The notes below the pieces were generated by a model. The model was not told the origin of the DNA, ran no database searches, and worked only from the letters and a program-made list of their open reading frames with translations. This document shows positions 1-7,470 of a DNA stretch of 48,994 bases, in pieces. Origin of the DNA: an uncultured Saprospiraceae bacterium (lineage in GTDB: Bacteria; Bacteroidota; Bacteroidia; Chitinophagales; Saprospiraceae); contig CALDSS010000069.1 of assembly GCA_937924495.1 (NCBI GenBank), positions 1 to 48,994 on the forward strand. Reading direction: 5' to 3'. Within the stretch, counting starts at the first letter, position 1, and the number at the start of each line of letters is the position of its first letter. Both the position numbers and the translations under genes were made by a program.

Positions 1-782
1 TTATTTCATCTGTCCAGCCCGATTGCGATTCCATTTTTGGAATGATTCAGATTGAAGATGTTTCTGGTTCTCATCCTCCTTTTGAATATTCAATAGATGG
101 TATCAATTTCTCTGATCAAACCGTATTTGAGAACTTACCGGAAGGCGAATATGAACTCACCATTCGAGATAGTCTGGGTTGTGAAATCGTAGGAACTTCT
201 GAAGTTGAATTGCCGATTTTAGTAAATGTTGATATTGAATCAGAAATCACTTTGACACAAGGAGAAGAAAGACAACTCAATTTAGAAATAGATATTCCAG
301 AATCTGAAATTGCTTCGATTCAATGGTTCCCTGCTGAAAATTTGAGTTGCGATGATTGTCAAAATCCAGTAGTAACGGGCAACAGCGAAGTGGAATATTC
401 AGTGAGAGTGACCACAAATGATGGCTGTTTTGATGAGGCACTTTTAATTATCAAAATCGATGGAGAAACTATTGAAGTGGTAGAAGGTGATATCTTTTTC
501 CCAAGCGCTTTTTCTCCCAATAACGATGGAGTCAACGATTTATTCACTGGTTTCAGCAATGCTGCAAAAGTGGCTCAAATTGAAACACTTCAAGTTTTTG
601 ACCGATGGGGAAATAAGATGTATGAAGGTAACGAAGGTGCGCCCAATGACCAATCTTTTGGTTGGGATGGCACCTACAAAAGTCAAATGATGGACAATGG
701 TGTTTACGTTTTCTTTGCCAAAGTAGAATTGACTTCTGGAGAATCTATTTTAGTTGAAGGAGATGTTACCTTGGCCCGATAA
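1..782 (+). CDS. T9SS type B (gliding motility-associated) sorting-domain protein, 3' end only
   Basis: This is the C-terminal part of a secreted surface protein. The frame is open from base 3, so the gene starts before the window. The visible part opens with an SprB-like repeat (FEYSIDGINF, then LPEGEYELTIRDSLGC). A PKD/Ig-like stretch follows, with the common LSCDDCQNPV motif. The last ~95 residues are a CHU_C/TIGR04131-type domain (FPSAFSPNNDGVNDLF, LQVFDRWGNKMYE, GWDGTY, NGVYVFFAKVEL). In Bacteroidota this domain sends proteins through the type IX secretion system to the cell surface. No terminator is obvious after the stop. A dispersed repeat (808-973) begins 26 bases downstream. The family is clear; the protein's own role cannot be told from this fragment. 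Confidence 0.9.
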   Translation, partial: ISSVQPDCDSIFGMIQIEDVSGSHPPFEYSIDGINFSDQTVFENLPEGEYELTIRDSLGCEIVGTSEVELPILVNVDIESEITLTQGEERQLNLEIDIPESEIASIQWFPAENLSCDDCQNPVVTGNSEVEYSVRVTTNDGCFDEALLIIKIDGETIEVVEGDIFFPSAFSPNNDGVNDLFTGFSNAAKVAQIETLQVFDRWGNKMYEGNEGAPNDQSFGWDGTYKSQMMDNGVYVFFAKVELTSGESILVEGDVTLAR

Positions 783-807
783 AACAAATCTCTGTTTTTA
801 GCGTATT

Positions 808-973
808 TTAGGGACGAGTAAAAAATAACTTACATACAGTTGAATATTCTTTTTCCCTTGCTCTTCGTTAAAAATACTCGCCAATGCTAAGGCATTGTCT
901 GCGTTTTTTGCCTTGATCAAGAAAAAAATAATTATTCATCTTTGCTATAACTTATTTCTTCACTCGTCCCTTA
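808..973 (-). repeat. Dispersed non-coding element, copy 1, with inverted ends and a central hairpin
   Basis: The ends form an imperfect inverted repeat: GGGACGAGT at 811-819 matches ACTCGTCCC at 962-970, and pairing continues inward to about 832 and 948. On the minus strand the middle (861-914) reads AAGGCAAAAAACGCAG, then the hairpin CAATGC-CTTA-GCATTG, then GGCGAG and ATTTTTAACG. The same core, with the same spacing to inverted ends, is found at 36463-36511 inside a second element. No open frame of note is present. It may be a MITE-like element or a structured RNA; its function is unknown. Confidence 0.7.
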
Positions 974-980
974 TGTCTGA

Positions 981-988
981 TAAATTTG
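981..988 (+). promoter_or_regulatory. Putative -7 box (TAAATTTG) for the BatA-type gene
   Basis: TAAATTTG is an exact match to the Bacteroidota -7 consensus TAnnTTTG. It ends 31 bases before the ATG at 1020 and lies just outside the repeat element. No convincing TTG -33 element is seen at the usual distance. Confidence 0.4.
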
Positions 989-1019
989 TCAGTTTTGTTT
1001 TGAAATCGAACCGATATAC

Positions 1020-3068
1020 ATGCAATTTTTATTTCCTGGATTTTTAATCGCCTTGGCCGCTCTGATTTTGCCCATCATTATCCATCTTTTCTATTTTAGA
1101 AGATTTAAAAAAGTCTATTTTACAAACGTAAAATTCCTAAAAGAAGTAAAGGAAGAAACCAGCAATAGGCGCAAATTGCGCAACTTGATGGTTTTACTTT
1201 CGAGGTTATTTGCGCTGGCATTTTTAGTATTTGCCTTTGCCCAGCCGTTTGTTCCTCAAGAAGATTCAGAAGTAAAAAAAGGAAGAAAATCGGTCAGTAT
1301 TTTTATTGATAACTCTTTCAGTATGAGTGCTTTAAGTCAAGATGTTTCACTTTTAGACAAAGCAAAAAAGCGAGCAGAACAAATCATAAAGGCATACTCT
1401 CCAGAAGATGATTTTCAAATTTTAACGAGTGATTTTGAAGGACGGCATCAGCGATTAGTGGGTCAAGAAGATGCACTTTCTATGGTGGATGAAATCAGAG
1501 TCAGCCCAGCGGTTCGAGAGGTATCAAAAATTCATGCTCGCCAACAGCAAACCCTCAACTCAGGAAAAAATGATGAACAGTTGAGCTACATCATTTCTGA
1601 TTTTCAAAAAAATATTTCAGACTTTAAGAACATAACCGATTCGAGTGCTTCCATTGAAATTTTGCCATTACAATCAGTTCAAGAAAAAAATGTGAGTATT
1701 GATTCTGCTTGGTTTGAGGCTCCGGTTCAAATGATGAATCAAACCAATATACTACTGGTAAAAGTCAAAAACCATGGAGACGAACTTTCCAAATCCGTTC
1801 GACTTTCTATAAAACACAATGGACAATCTCGCCCTGTGGGAACTATGGATATTCCGGCCAAATCATCGGTAATTGATACCGTTCCTATTACTATTTTAAA
1901 AACAGGCTGGCATAAAGGAGAATTGACCATCACGGACTACCCTATTCAATTCGATGATAAATTTCATTTTAGTTTTTATGTAGCTGAGGAGGTGAATGTT
2001 TTGGTTATCAATGATAGTTCACCAAATAGTTATTTGAACGCCGCTTTTCGCGGAATTCCTTATTTCAAAATGACGAATCAAAGCAGTCGTTCTTTAGAGT
2101 ATTCTAAATTTCCCAACTATAAATTGATAGTACTGAATGATTTAAAATCAGTTTCCTCTGGTTTAGCCTCTGAGTTAAATCAATTTGTAAGCAACGGCGG
2201 AAATGTTTTGGTTTTCCCTGATGCTCAGGCGAATATTGATTCTTATAAAAATTTCCTTCAAACCTTCCCTGCTGATACTTATCAAGGATTCGAAAAAGCA
2301 AAAAGAGAAGTTGGAAAGGTGAATACCTCCGAATTTGTTTTTAAAGAGGTTTTTGAAAATAGAAAAGACAATCTGAAGTTGCCAGCAACTGAAGGAAATT
2401 TCAAAATGTCTGGAATATCAACCAGAGGATCAGAGCAATTATTGACTTATCGAGACGGAGGTTCATTCATGACCAAATATCGAATTGGGGATGGCGCGTT
2501 GTTCCTTTCCGCAGCACCTTTAAGTACCGATTATAGCAATTTAGTAAGGAATAGTGAGGTCTTTGTTCCAATGCTTTATAAAATGGCTATTTCAGCTTCA
2601 AAAGAACGGAAAATCGCTTACACCATCGGTAGAGATGAAACGTTGGAAACAGATGCCTTGACCAATACTGCTGGTAAAGATTTGGTTTATAAATTAAAAG
2701 GAGAAAAAGAAGAATTCATTCCTGGACAGAGGATTATTTCTTCCAAAGTTTTTCTTACGGTTGGCAAAGAATTGAAAGAAGAAGGGATTTATGATTTATA
2801 TCTTGATGCTCAAAATCCTTCTTCCACCTTTGCTTTCAATTATGATCGAAAAGAATCAGATTTAGAATATTTACCTTTCGGTGAATTATCAGATATCGTT
2901 GCTCAATCCGCTGCAAGCATAAAAATTCTTTCGGAGGACGATGCAAAAGATTTTACCGCATTTATTGGAGAAAGAAATCAAGGTGTGACCTTCTGGAGAT
3001 GGTGTTTATTCGCTGTTTTAGCTTTTCTTGCCCTTGAAGGTTTGTTGCTTCGGTTTTGGAAGGTTTGA
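1020..3068 (+). CDS. BatA/VWA domain-containing membrane protein
   Basis: This 682-residue membrane protein starts with the BatA (aerotolerance regulator N-terminal) domain: a hydrophobic segment from residue 4 (FPGFLIALAALILPIIIHLFYF), basic FRRFKKV, then a second membrane segment near 58-75. A von Willebrand A-like domain follows, with an intact MIDAS start DNSFSMS at about residue 98. The rest is periplasmic and includes a CARDB-like stretch and a region resembling a glutamine amidotransferase fold. It ends in another membrane helix (WCLFAVLAFLALEGLLL). Bacteroidota carry such proteins outside the classical bat operon. Their role is poorly defined and may involve envelope stress or protein assembly. 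The ATG at 1020 gives the membrane segment directly. Confidence 0.85.
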   Translation: MQFLFPGFLIALAALILPIIIHLFYFRRFKKVYFTNVKFLKEVKEETSNRRKLRNLMVLLSRLFALAFLVFAFAQPFVPQEDSEVKKGRKSVSIFIDNSFSMSALSQDVSLLDKAKKRAEQIIKAYSPEDDFQILTSDFEGRHQRLVGQEDALSMVDEIRVSPAVREVSKIHARQQQTLNSGKNDEQLSYIISDFQKNISDFKNITDSSASIEILPLQSVQEKNVSIDSAWFEAPVQMMNQTNILLVKVKNHGDELSKSVRLSIKHNGQSRPVGTMDIPAKSSVIDTVPITILKTGWHKGELTITDYPIQFDDKFHFSFYVAEEVNVLVINDSSPNSYLNAAFRGIPYFKMTNQSSRSLEYSKFPNYKLIVLNDLKSVSSGLASELNQFVSNGGNVLVFPDAQANIDSYKNFLQTFPADTYQGFEKAKREVGKVNTSEFVFKEVFENRKDNLKLPATEGNFKMSGISTRGSEQLLTYRDGGSFMTKYRIGDGALFLSAAPLSTDYSNLVRNSEVFVPMLYKMAISASKERKIAYTIGRDETLETDALTNTAGKDLVYKLKGEKEEFIPGQRIISSKVFLTVGKELKEEGIYDLYLDAQNPSSTFAFNYDRKESDLEYLPFGELSDIVAQSAASIKILSEDDAKDFTAFIGERNQGVTFWRWCLFAVLAFLALEGLLLRFWKV

Positions 3069-3070
3069 TA

Positions 3071-3180
3071 GTAGCACAGGCATCTTGCCTGAGTAAACCC
3101 AAGAGTAATTGAAATTTTCAGAAGACTCTAATATTGTTTTTTTGGCCAACCATCTTCACAGGCAGGGATGCTTGTGCTAC
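3071..3180. repeat. Inverted pair of REP-like palindromes between convergent genes
   Basis: The left arm at 3071-3091 (GTAGCACAGG...TGCCTG) matches the right arm at 3159-3180 (CAGGCA...TTGTGCTAC) in inverted orientation with about three differences. The left arm is itself a small hairpin, CAGGCA-TCT-TGCCTG (3077-3091). About 67 bases separate the arms. It fills the space between two convergent genes and could act as a two-way terminator, but its palindrome-pair form also fits a REPIN-like mobile repeat. Confidence 0.6.
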
Positions 3181-3182
3181 AA

Positions 3183-4430
3183 TTACTTTGGAGTTAATCC
3201 TTCAAATAACCACTTAGCCAGCGTTTGACGATTGGATTCAATAATCAAGCGTTTCTGGTCATTTGGATTCCGAATATTCCCTAATTCAATATAAACAGAG
3301 GTCGGTTTTGTTTCGCGAAGCATGTGCAAGTCACGCCCCGTAACCGTGCCGGTGTATTTACCGTTGCTTCTAAATTTTCGATATTTATTGCCAATTACAC
3401 GATGAATTCTTTGCGCCAATTTTTTCGCTTTTTTATCCTCTGGAAAATAATAGAAGAATACATCTGCTCTTTCTCTTTTACTTCTCGAATCAACGTGAAT
3501 GACGATATTCTTTTGTTCCGTAACGCCTTGTTTTCTATGCTTTTCGTAAAGCTCATTTATTTTATCTGAACGTTGAAACAGACGTGGTTTTTGACTTCTC
3601 AATACCTTCGCTCCACCCCAAACCACTTCATCAGTATCACATTTCAAATATTTTCCATCACGAATACCGTCTGTATCTCGAATGATCATGTAGGCGGTAG
3701 CACCATTTGCAATTAAGAGACGTGTCAATCGGAGGGCAACATCATAGGCATATTCATCTTCACAAAGTTGATGTTTTGCTCTTTTTCCAACTGCCCCAGG
3801 ATCAGGGCCTCCATGTCCGCTTACAACATAAAAAACTTTGCCCTTTAAAGTCCTGCTAACAGTTGGAGTATAGGAATATTTTTTACCAAAAATGGGGAAA
3901 TACCTGCCATTGGAAGATGGTTCCTGTTCAACTGGCGTTGACAGTTCATTTTCTAAAATAGGAGAAACTATCTTTTCGGCAACCTCTTCAGGCGGGGTAA
4001 TTTCTTTTCCACTTGGAGGACATTTTAATTCATGAAACGGAACAAAAAGCTCTCGACTGTCTTCATATCGTTCCTTAAAAAGTCCTTTATTTACCAAACC
4101 ATAATTGTAGTCTCGAATTCGAACGGCCTGCTCCCAATCAACTTTAAGTGAGGTCCGTATGCTTCTTCCATTATATTTGTAAATCAGAATAGGTAGGTAG
4201 TAATCATTCTGAGCTTTGAGTGGTGCATTTTTTTTCATTTGATTTATTCGATAAAACTCTTGATGATTACAAGGAAATTTATCTAATTGATATCTTCGTA
4301 AAAGAGAATAAACGCCATCTCCGCTTTGAGCAGTCGCTTTGAAGTATTGGTTTTCATTCTCAGCAAAAGCAGTTATTGCTAAAAAGAAAAACAATAATAA
4401 GATATTTAGCTTGATATAAGGTCTTCTCAT
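3183..4430 (-). CDS. N-acetylmuramoyl-L-alanine amidase (Amidase_3 family)
   Basis: This exported zinc amidase should cut the amide bond between N-acetylmuramic acid and L-alanine in peptidoglycan. The 415-residue protein has a signal peptide ending near FAEN. A LysM-like N-terminal segment follows (FKATAQSGDGVYSLLRRYQL), then a linker, then the Amidase_3 catalytic domain from about residue 200. The expected zinc and catalytic residues are present: His in SGHGGPDPGAVG, Glu in CEDEYAYDVALRL, His in IVIHVDSRS, and Glu in VYIELGNIRNPND. The last matches the usual catalytic ETGF/SNP region. It is divergent from ccmB, with 87 bases between the two starts. Confidence 0.88.
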   Translation of the reverse strand: MRRPYIKLNILLLFFFLAITAFAENENQYFKATAQSGDGVYSLLRRYQLDKFPCNHQEFYRINQMKKNAPLKAQNDYYLPILIYKYNGRSIRTSLKVDWEQAVRIRDYNYGLVNKGLFKERYEDSRELFVPFHELKCPPSGKEITPPEEVAEKIVSPILENELSTPVEQEPSSNGRYFPIFGKKYSYTPTVSRTLKGKVFYVVSGHGGPDPGAVGKRAKHQLCEDEYAYDVALRLTRLLIANGATAYMIIRDTDGIRDGKYLKCDTDEVVWGGAKVLRSQKPRLFQRSDKINELYEKHRKQGVTEQKNIVIHVDSRSKRERADVFFYYFPEDKKAKKLAQRIHRVIGNKYRKFRSNGKYTGTVTGRDLHMLRETKPTSVYIELGNIRNPNDQKRLIIESNRQTLAKWLFEGLTPK

Positions 4431-4453
4431 CTAAGTATCAATAAATCATGACG

Positions 4454-4461
4454 CGAAAATA
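4454..4461 (-). promoter_or_regulatory. Weak putative -7 box (TATTTTCG) for the amidase
   Basis: TATTTTCG on the minus strand is one base off TAnnTTTG. It lies 23 bases before the amidase ATG in the short divergent spacer. No clear -33 element is visible. Confidence 0.25.
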
Positions 4462-4491
4462 TAAGTTCCTGATTGGTTTCCCAAGTTTTCA

Positions 4492-4499
4492 TACTTTCG
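4492..4499 (+). promoter_or_regulatory. Weak putative -7 box (TACTTTCG) for ccmB
   Basis: TACTTTCG lies 18 bases before the ccmB ATG. It is one base off TAnnTTTG, with the same C as the opposing amidase box. A TTG lies at 4474-4476, closer than the usual spacing. Confidence 0.25.
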
Positions 4500-4517
4500 C
4501 TGCGTATTTAACCGAAA

Positions 4518-5180
4518 ATGAACCTATTTCGACAAGTTTGGATACTTTTTAAGAAAGAATTAATTCTGGAATGGCGGCAGAAGTATGCCCTTAGTGGAAT
4601 TTTGCTTTATGTCTTTTCTACTGTTTTCATCATCTACACCTCCTTTTTTCAGAATGTAAATCCAATGGTCTGGAATGTTCTATTTTGGATTGTAATGCTT
4701 TTTGCGGCCGTCAATGCAGTGACGAAGAGCTTTCTTCAAGAAAGTGGTAATCGGCAATTGTATTATTATCAAATCACTGATCCGATAGCCGTTTTGCTTT
4801 CAAAAATCCTTTATAACACAGGTCTTTTACTCTTAATTGGACTAATCTCTTATTTAGCATTTTCAGTTTTAGCTGGAAATCCAGTTAAAAATCAACCGCT
4901 ATTTTTTACAGCCATCTTTTTAGGAAGCATAGGTTTTTCAGTCAACTTCACCTTCATATCGGCCATTTCTGCAAAAGCAAATAATAGTGCCACCTTAATG
5001 GCGATCCTGAGCTTTCCGCTGATTTTGCCTATTATTTTAACGTTGATAAAAATCTCAACTACTGCTTTAGGATTTCAGCAAGACACCAGTATTGGAACAG
5101 ATATTTTGATATTGGTTGCCATCGATAGTATGTTGATTGGAATGGGGTTAATACTTTTTCCATTTTTATGGAAAGACTAA
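4518..5180 (+). CDS. ccmB: Heme exporter protein CcmB
   Basis: CcmB is the inner-membrane permease subunit of the CcmAB(C) ABC machinery, which supplies heme to CcmE in system I cytochrome c maturation. The 220 residues match the family's usual length. The N-terminus is typical (MNLFRQVWILFKKELILEWRQ) and about six hydrophobic helices follow. The partners ccmA, ccmC and ccmE are not in this window, so the gene is an isolated member of its system here. It converges on the next gene, with only three bases between the two stop codons and no room for a terminator. Confidence 0.88.
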   Translation: MNLFRQVWILFKKELILEWRQKYALSGILLYVFSTVFIIYTSFFQNVNPMVWNVLFWIVMLFAAVNAVTKSFLQESGNRQLYYYQITDPIAVLLSKILYNTGLLLLIGLISYLAFSVLAGNPVKNQPLFFTAIFLGSIGFSVNFTFISAISAKANNSATLMAILSFPLILPIILTLIKISTTALGFQQDTSIGTDILILVAIDSMLIGMGLILFPFLWKD

Positions 5181-5183
5181 ATT

Positions 5184-5993
5184 TTACCAAACTTTCCAAG
5201 GTTTCCATCTCAGAGGAACTAATTTCCAATGTTGCTTTTCTTTGAATTCTTTTCGAAAAAAAACATATCCAAATTGGTAAAGATCGATGCTTTGCGTCAC
5301 TTGAGGATGTTCTTTTAGCTCATCCCACGCCCGTTTCATTTCATCCGACCAATAAATATCATCGAATATGAAAATAGAGTTTTCATTGGCCTGCTTGAGG
5401 CATAGATTGAAATAATCCATGGTTGGTTGATACCGATGATTCCCATCAATAAAAACTAAATCCAATTGTCCTGTTTCCTTTAATGCTTTTGGAAGAGAGC
5501 TATCAAATTCACCAACAAATTGCTGAATGTTGTTTGCTTTCGAATTTTGAAAATTACGTTTGGCCCATGCCGCAACATTTGGGCAACCCTCAATGGTTAT
5601 TACTTTTGAAAAATCTGACGCTTTTGAAAAGTATAAGGTAGAAATTCCCAAGGAAGTTCCTAATTCAAGAATCGTCTTTGGCTGATAAGTTAAAGCTGTT
5701 TTATAAAGGATTTTGGCAAAATGAGTATGGGTGGCAGAAGTTTTAGCAATTTCTCTAATTCGCTTTTTCTTTTTTGCAATTATCTGAGAACCTGCACCAA
5801 AATCATTCACCTCAATTTCTGTAGAATTCTGTCTCATTGCAGCTCGGAGGGAAATTAAGTCTCCATAAGCGTAAAAATTTCTCTTATCCTCCAATATTTT
5901 TTTACAAAATTCAAATACAAAAGGTGAGTGGACACCGTGCAAGGTGTCAGCAGCAAAATAAAACTTAAAAAATTGGAGTACCCTCTTTAGCAA
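5184..5993 (-). CDS. Class I SAM-dependent methyltransferase
   Basis: This 269-residue protein has a Rossmann-type methyltransferase fold. Motif I is LELGTSLGISTLYF (about residue 112), the acidic end of strand 2 is VITIEG, and LDLVFIDGNHRYQPTMDYF resembles the O-methyltransferase/Methyltransf_24 group. The substrate is unknown. The start is TTG at 5993. No in-frame ATG lies upstream before a stop at about 6045-6047, and the first downstream ATG would remove the conserved N-terminus (LHGVHSPFVFEF). A TATTTTTG box at 6046-6053 would give a leader of roughly 45 bases. The stop codon lies three bases from that of ccmB. Confidence 0.8.
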   Translation of the reverse strand: MLKRVLQFFKFYFAADTLHGVHSPFVFEFCKKILEDKRNFYAYGDLISLRAAMRQNSTEIEVNDFGAGSQIIAKKKKRIREIAKTSATHTHFAKILYKTALTYQPKTILELGTSLGISTLYFSKASDFSKVITIEGCPNVAAWAKRNFQNSKANNIQQFVGEFDSSLPKALKETGQLDLVFIDGNHRYQPTMDYFNLCLKQANENSIFIFDDIYWSDEMKRAWDELKEHPQVTQSIDLYQFGYVFFRKEFKEKQHWKLVPLRWKPWKVW

Positions 5994-6045
5994 TTTTGTA
6001 GGCTTCTTTAATGAGCCACAAAGAAAAGAAGGAAATAGACTTGTT

Positions 6046-6053
6046 CAAAAATA
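6046..6053 (-). promoter_or_regulatory. Putative -7 box (TATTTTTG) for the methyltransferase
   Basis: TATTTTTG on the minus strand matches TAnnTTTG exactly, 52 bases before the TTG start at 5993. There is no clear -33 TTG. Confidence 0.33.
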
Positions 6054-6139
6054 ACATTCTTAAATATAAAAAAATATTTCCCCGCTCCTAAATCATTTTT
6101 CGCCACCGATAGCTACCGCTTTTTATTGGACAAAAAAAA

Positions 6140-6162
6140 TCCCGTTTCAAGAAGAAACGGGA
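6140..6162 (-). terminator. Intrinsic terminator after the beta-helix gene
   Basis: A perfect 9-base stem (TCCCGTTTC / GAAACGGGA) with a 5-base loop is followed, on the minus strand, by a run of T (the A-run at 6132-6139). It lies ~150 bases past the beta-helix stop codon. Confidence 0.75.
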
Positions 6163-6309
6163 AGAATCAAACATCACGCATTAACAAGAAGAGATAAGTT
6201 TTTGTTTTTTCTTCAAAAAAATTGTTCGTTACATTTCTTTGTTCATAATTTTTGCCTCCTATAAAATCAAAAATCTCATGAAAGAAACTTCTTTTCGGCT
6301 TTTAGATTC

Positions 6310-7248
6310 CTAATTCATAAAACAAATCACATTTACTCCTGACTCTGAAATATTTCCTTCGATTCTACTGTCCTCTAATTTTTCAAATTTATTTTCCTCC
6401 ATTTCCGAATTCATTATCGCACCGCCTCTGATGAACGCCTTATTCTTAGTGATTTGACATTTTTTTATAGTCGGATTACAGATTCCATTTCCTCCGTAGT
6501 TATACATCGCACCGCCATAATTCGCCTCATTTTTCACAAATTTACACGAAACGAAAACTGGTCTCGAATTTCCATTTTTCCTTGCATCATTGTAAACTGC
6601 GCCTCCGTCTAATCGCGCACCGTTATTTTCAAATCTACAATTTTCAAAAGTCGGAGAAGCCTCTCCATGCCTTCCGTTATTATAAACGGCACCTCCGTCA
6701 AAAGCCATATTTTGTCTAAAAACGCAATTTTTTATGGTGGGAACAGATTCAGAAAAAAGCCCATCGGTAAATAATCCACCTCCACATCTAACCTTATCGC
6801 CTGTGCCTCCTACACCGTCTGCATTGCCATCTTCAATGATGAATCCATCTAAAACGGTTTTATGTGAAGCTTTGGAAATTTGAACTATTGAATAACTATT
6901 GTCAGAATTAGTCTTTTCTCCGATAGCACCACTTAAAATGGTAGCATTGTTTTCGATTTTTCTATCATCTGCATTATTTTCTTTACCAGAAAATCCGCCT
7001 AAAACAGATACACCATCCTTAATTACAAAAGATTTTGTTCGGTCGTTTCCTATGGTAGGAAAGTAAATTCCTTTGGCAACCCAGATTTGATCGCCTGCCT
7101 TGGCATTTTTCAAAATATCACTTAATTCACCTGAAGCATCGTGCCAAGACTGACCACTACCCGTTCCTCCTTCTTTGACGAAATAAGTAGTTTGGGCTAA
7201 AATCGAACAGCAAAAAAATGTGCTTACACAAATTAAAAATTCTTTCAC
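6310..7248 (-). CDS. Secreted right-handed beta-helix (POMP-like repeat) protein
   Basis: This 312-residue exported protein has a signal peptide (KEFLICVSTFFCCSILAQ), then a typical N-cap (TYFVKEGGTGSGQSWHDAS...IWVAKGIYFPT...VLGGFSG). About four ~35-residue repeats follow, of the form NCxFxxNxAxxGGAxYN (VFRQNMAFDGGAVYNNG, RFENNGARLDGGAVYND, KFVKNEANYGGAMYNYG). This resembles the parallel beta-helix/polymorphic outer membrane protein repeat. The start is GTG at 7248; the nearest upstream in-frame ATG runs into a stop after two codons. Such Bacteroidota proteins often carry a C-terminal T9SS sorting domain. This one ends at CFMN without one, so it may be truncated or exported differently. Confidence 0.75.
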   Translation of the reverse strand: MKEFLICVSTFFCCSILAQTTYFVKEGGTGSGQSWHDASGELSDILKNAKAGDQIWVAKGIYFPTIGNDRTKSFVIKDGVSVLGGFSGKENNADDRKIENNATILSGAIGEKTNSDNSYSIVQISKASHKTVLDGFIIEDGNADGVGGTGDKVRCGGGLFTDGLFSESVPTIKNCVFRQNMAFDGGAVYNNGRHGEASPTFENCRFENNGARLDGGAVYNDARKNGNSRPVFVSCKFVKNEANYGGAMYNYGGNGICNPTIKKCQITKNKAFIRGGAIMNSEMEENKFEKLEDSRIEGNISESGVNVICFMN

Positions 7249-7366
7249 GACAAATTATTTCATGGTTTGAAAAAAATTTGTTCATAGTTTTTGTCATTCA
7301 AGAAAAAAAGGGAGGAAAAATTTATTTGGATAGTTTATGTTTTTACGGTTTCTGAGTAAAAATTTA

Positions 7367-7388
7367 GGGGGCAGAGCTGGTATCTTTA
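7367..7388 (+). repeat. G-run/AGAGCTGGTATCTTTA motif, copy 1
   Basis: GGGGG-C-AGAGCTGGTATCTTTA is preceded by an A/T-rich stretch ending AATTTA. The 16 bases AGAGCTGGTATCTTTA recur exactly 82 bases further on, also after a G-run. Confidence 0.6.
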
Positions 7389-7448
7389 GGAATTTGTGCA
7401 AATAAGATTGTCAATAAAATTCAAGCCTTCTTTGAAGGAAAAAAACTT

Positions 7449-7470
7449 GGGGGGAGAGCTGGTATCTTTA
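7449..7470 (+). repeat. G-run/AGAGCTGGTATCTTTA motif, copy 2
   Basis: GGGGGG-AGAGCTGGTATCTTTA is the second copy of the motif at 7367-7388. The G-run is also preceded by an A-run and CTT, so the similarity reaches beyond the exact 16-base match. Confidence 0.6.

Larger units (their letters stand above)
5994..6309. other. Intergenic gap with promoter box and terminator
   Basis: This 316-base AT-rich gap separates two minus-strand genes. It holds a putative -7 box (6046-6053) for the methyltransferase and an intrinsic terminator (6140-6162) for the beta-helix gene. The bases between that gene's stop and its terminator (6163-6309) do not encode a T9SS sorting domain in any frame I could read. 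No gene is called here. Confidence 0.6.

Noticed and set aside
6244-6261. TAGGAGG followed by ATG and a five-codon frame on the minus strand
   Set aside because: A good Shine-Dalgarno match is unusual here, but five codons after the beta-helix stop with no other support is most likely chance.
7367-7470. The duplicated G-run motif as a CRISPR array
   Set aside because: Only two copies exist, no spacer series is present, and no cas genes are in the window.
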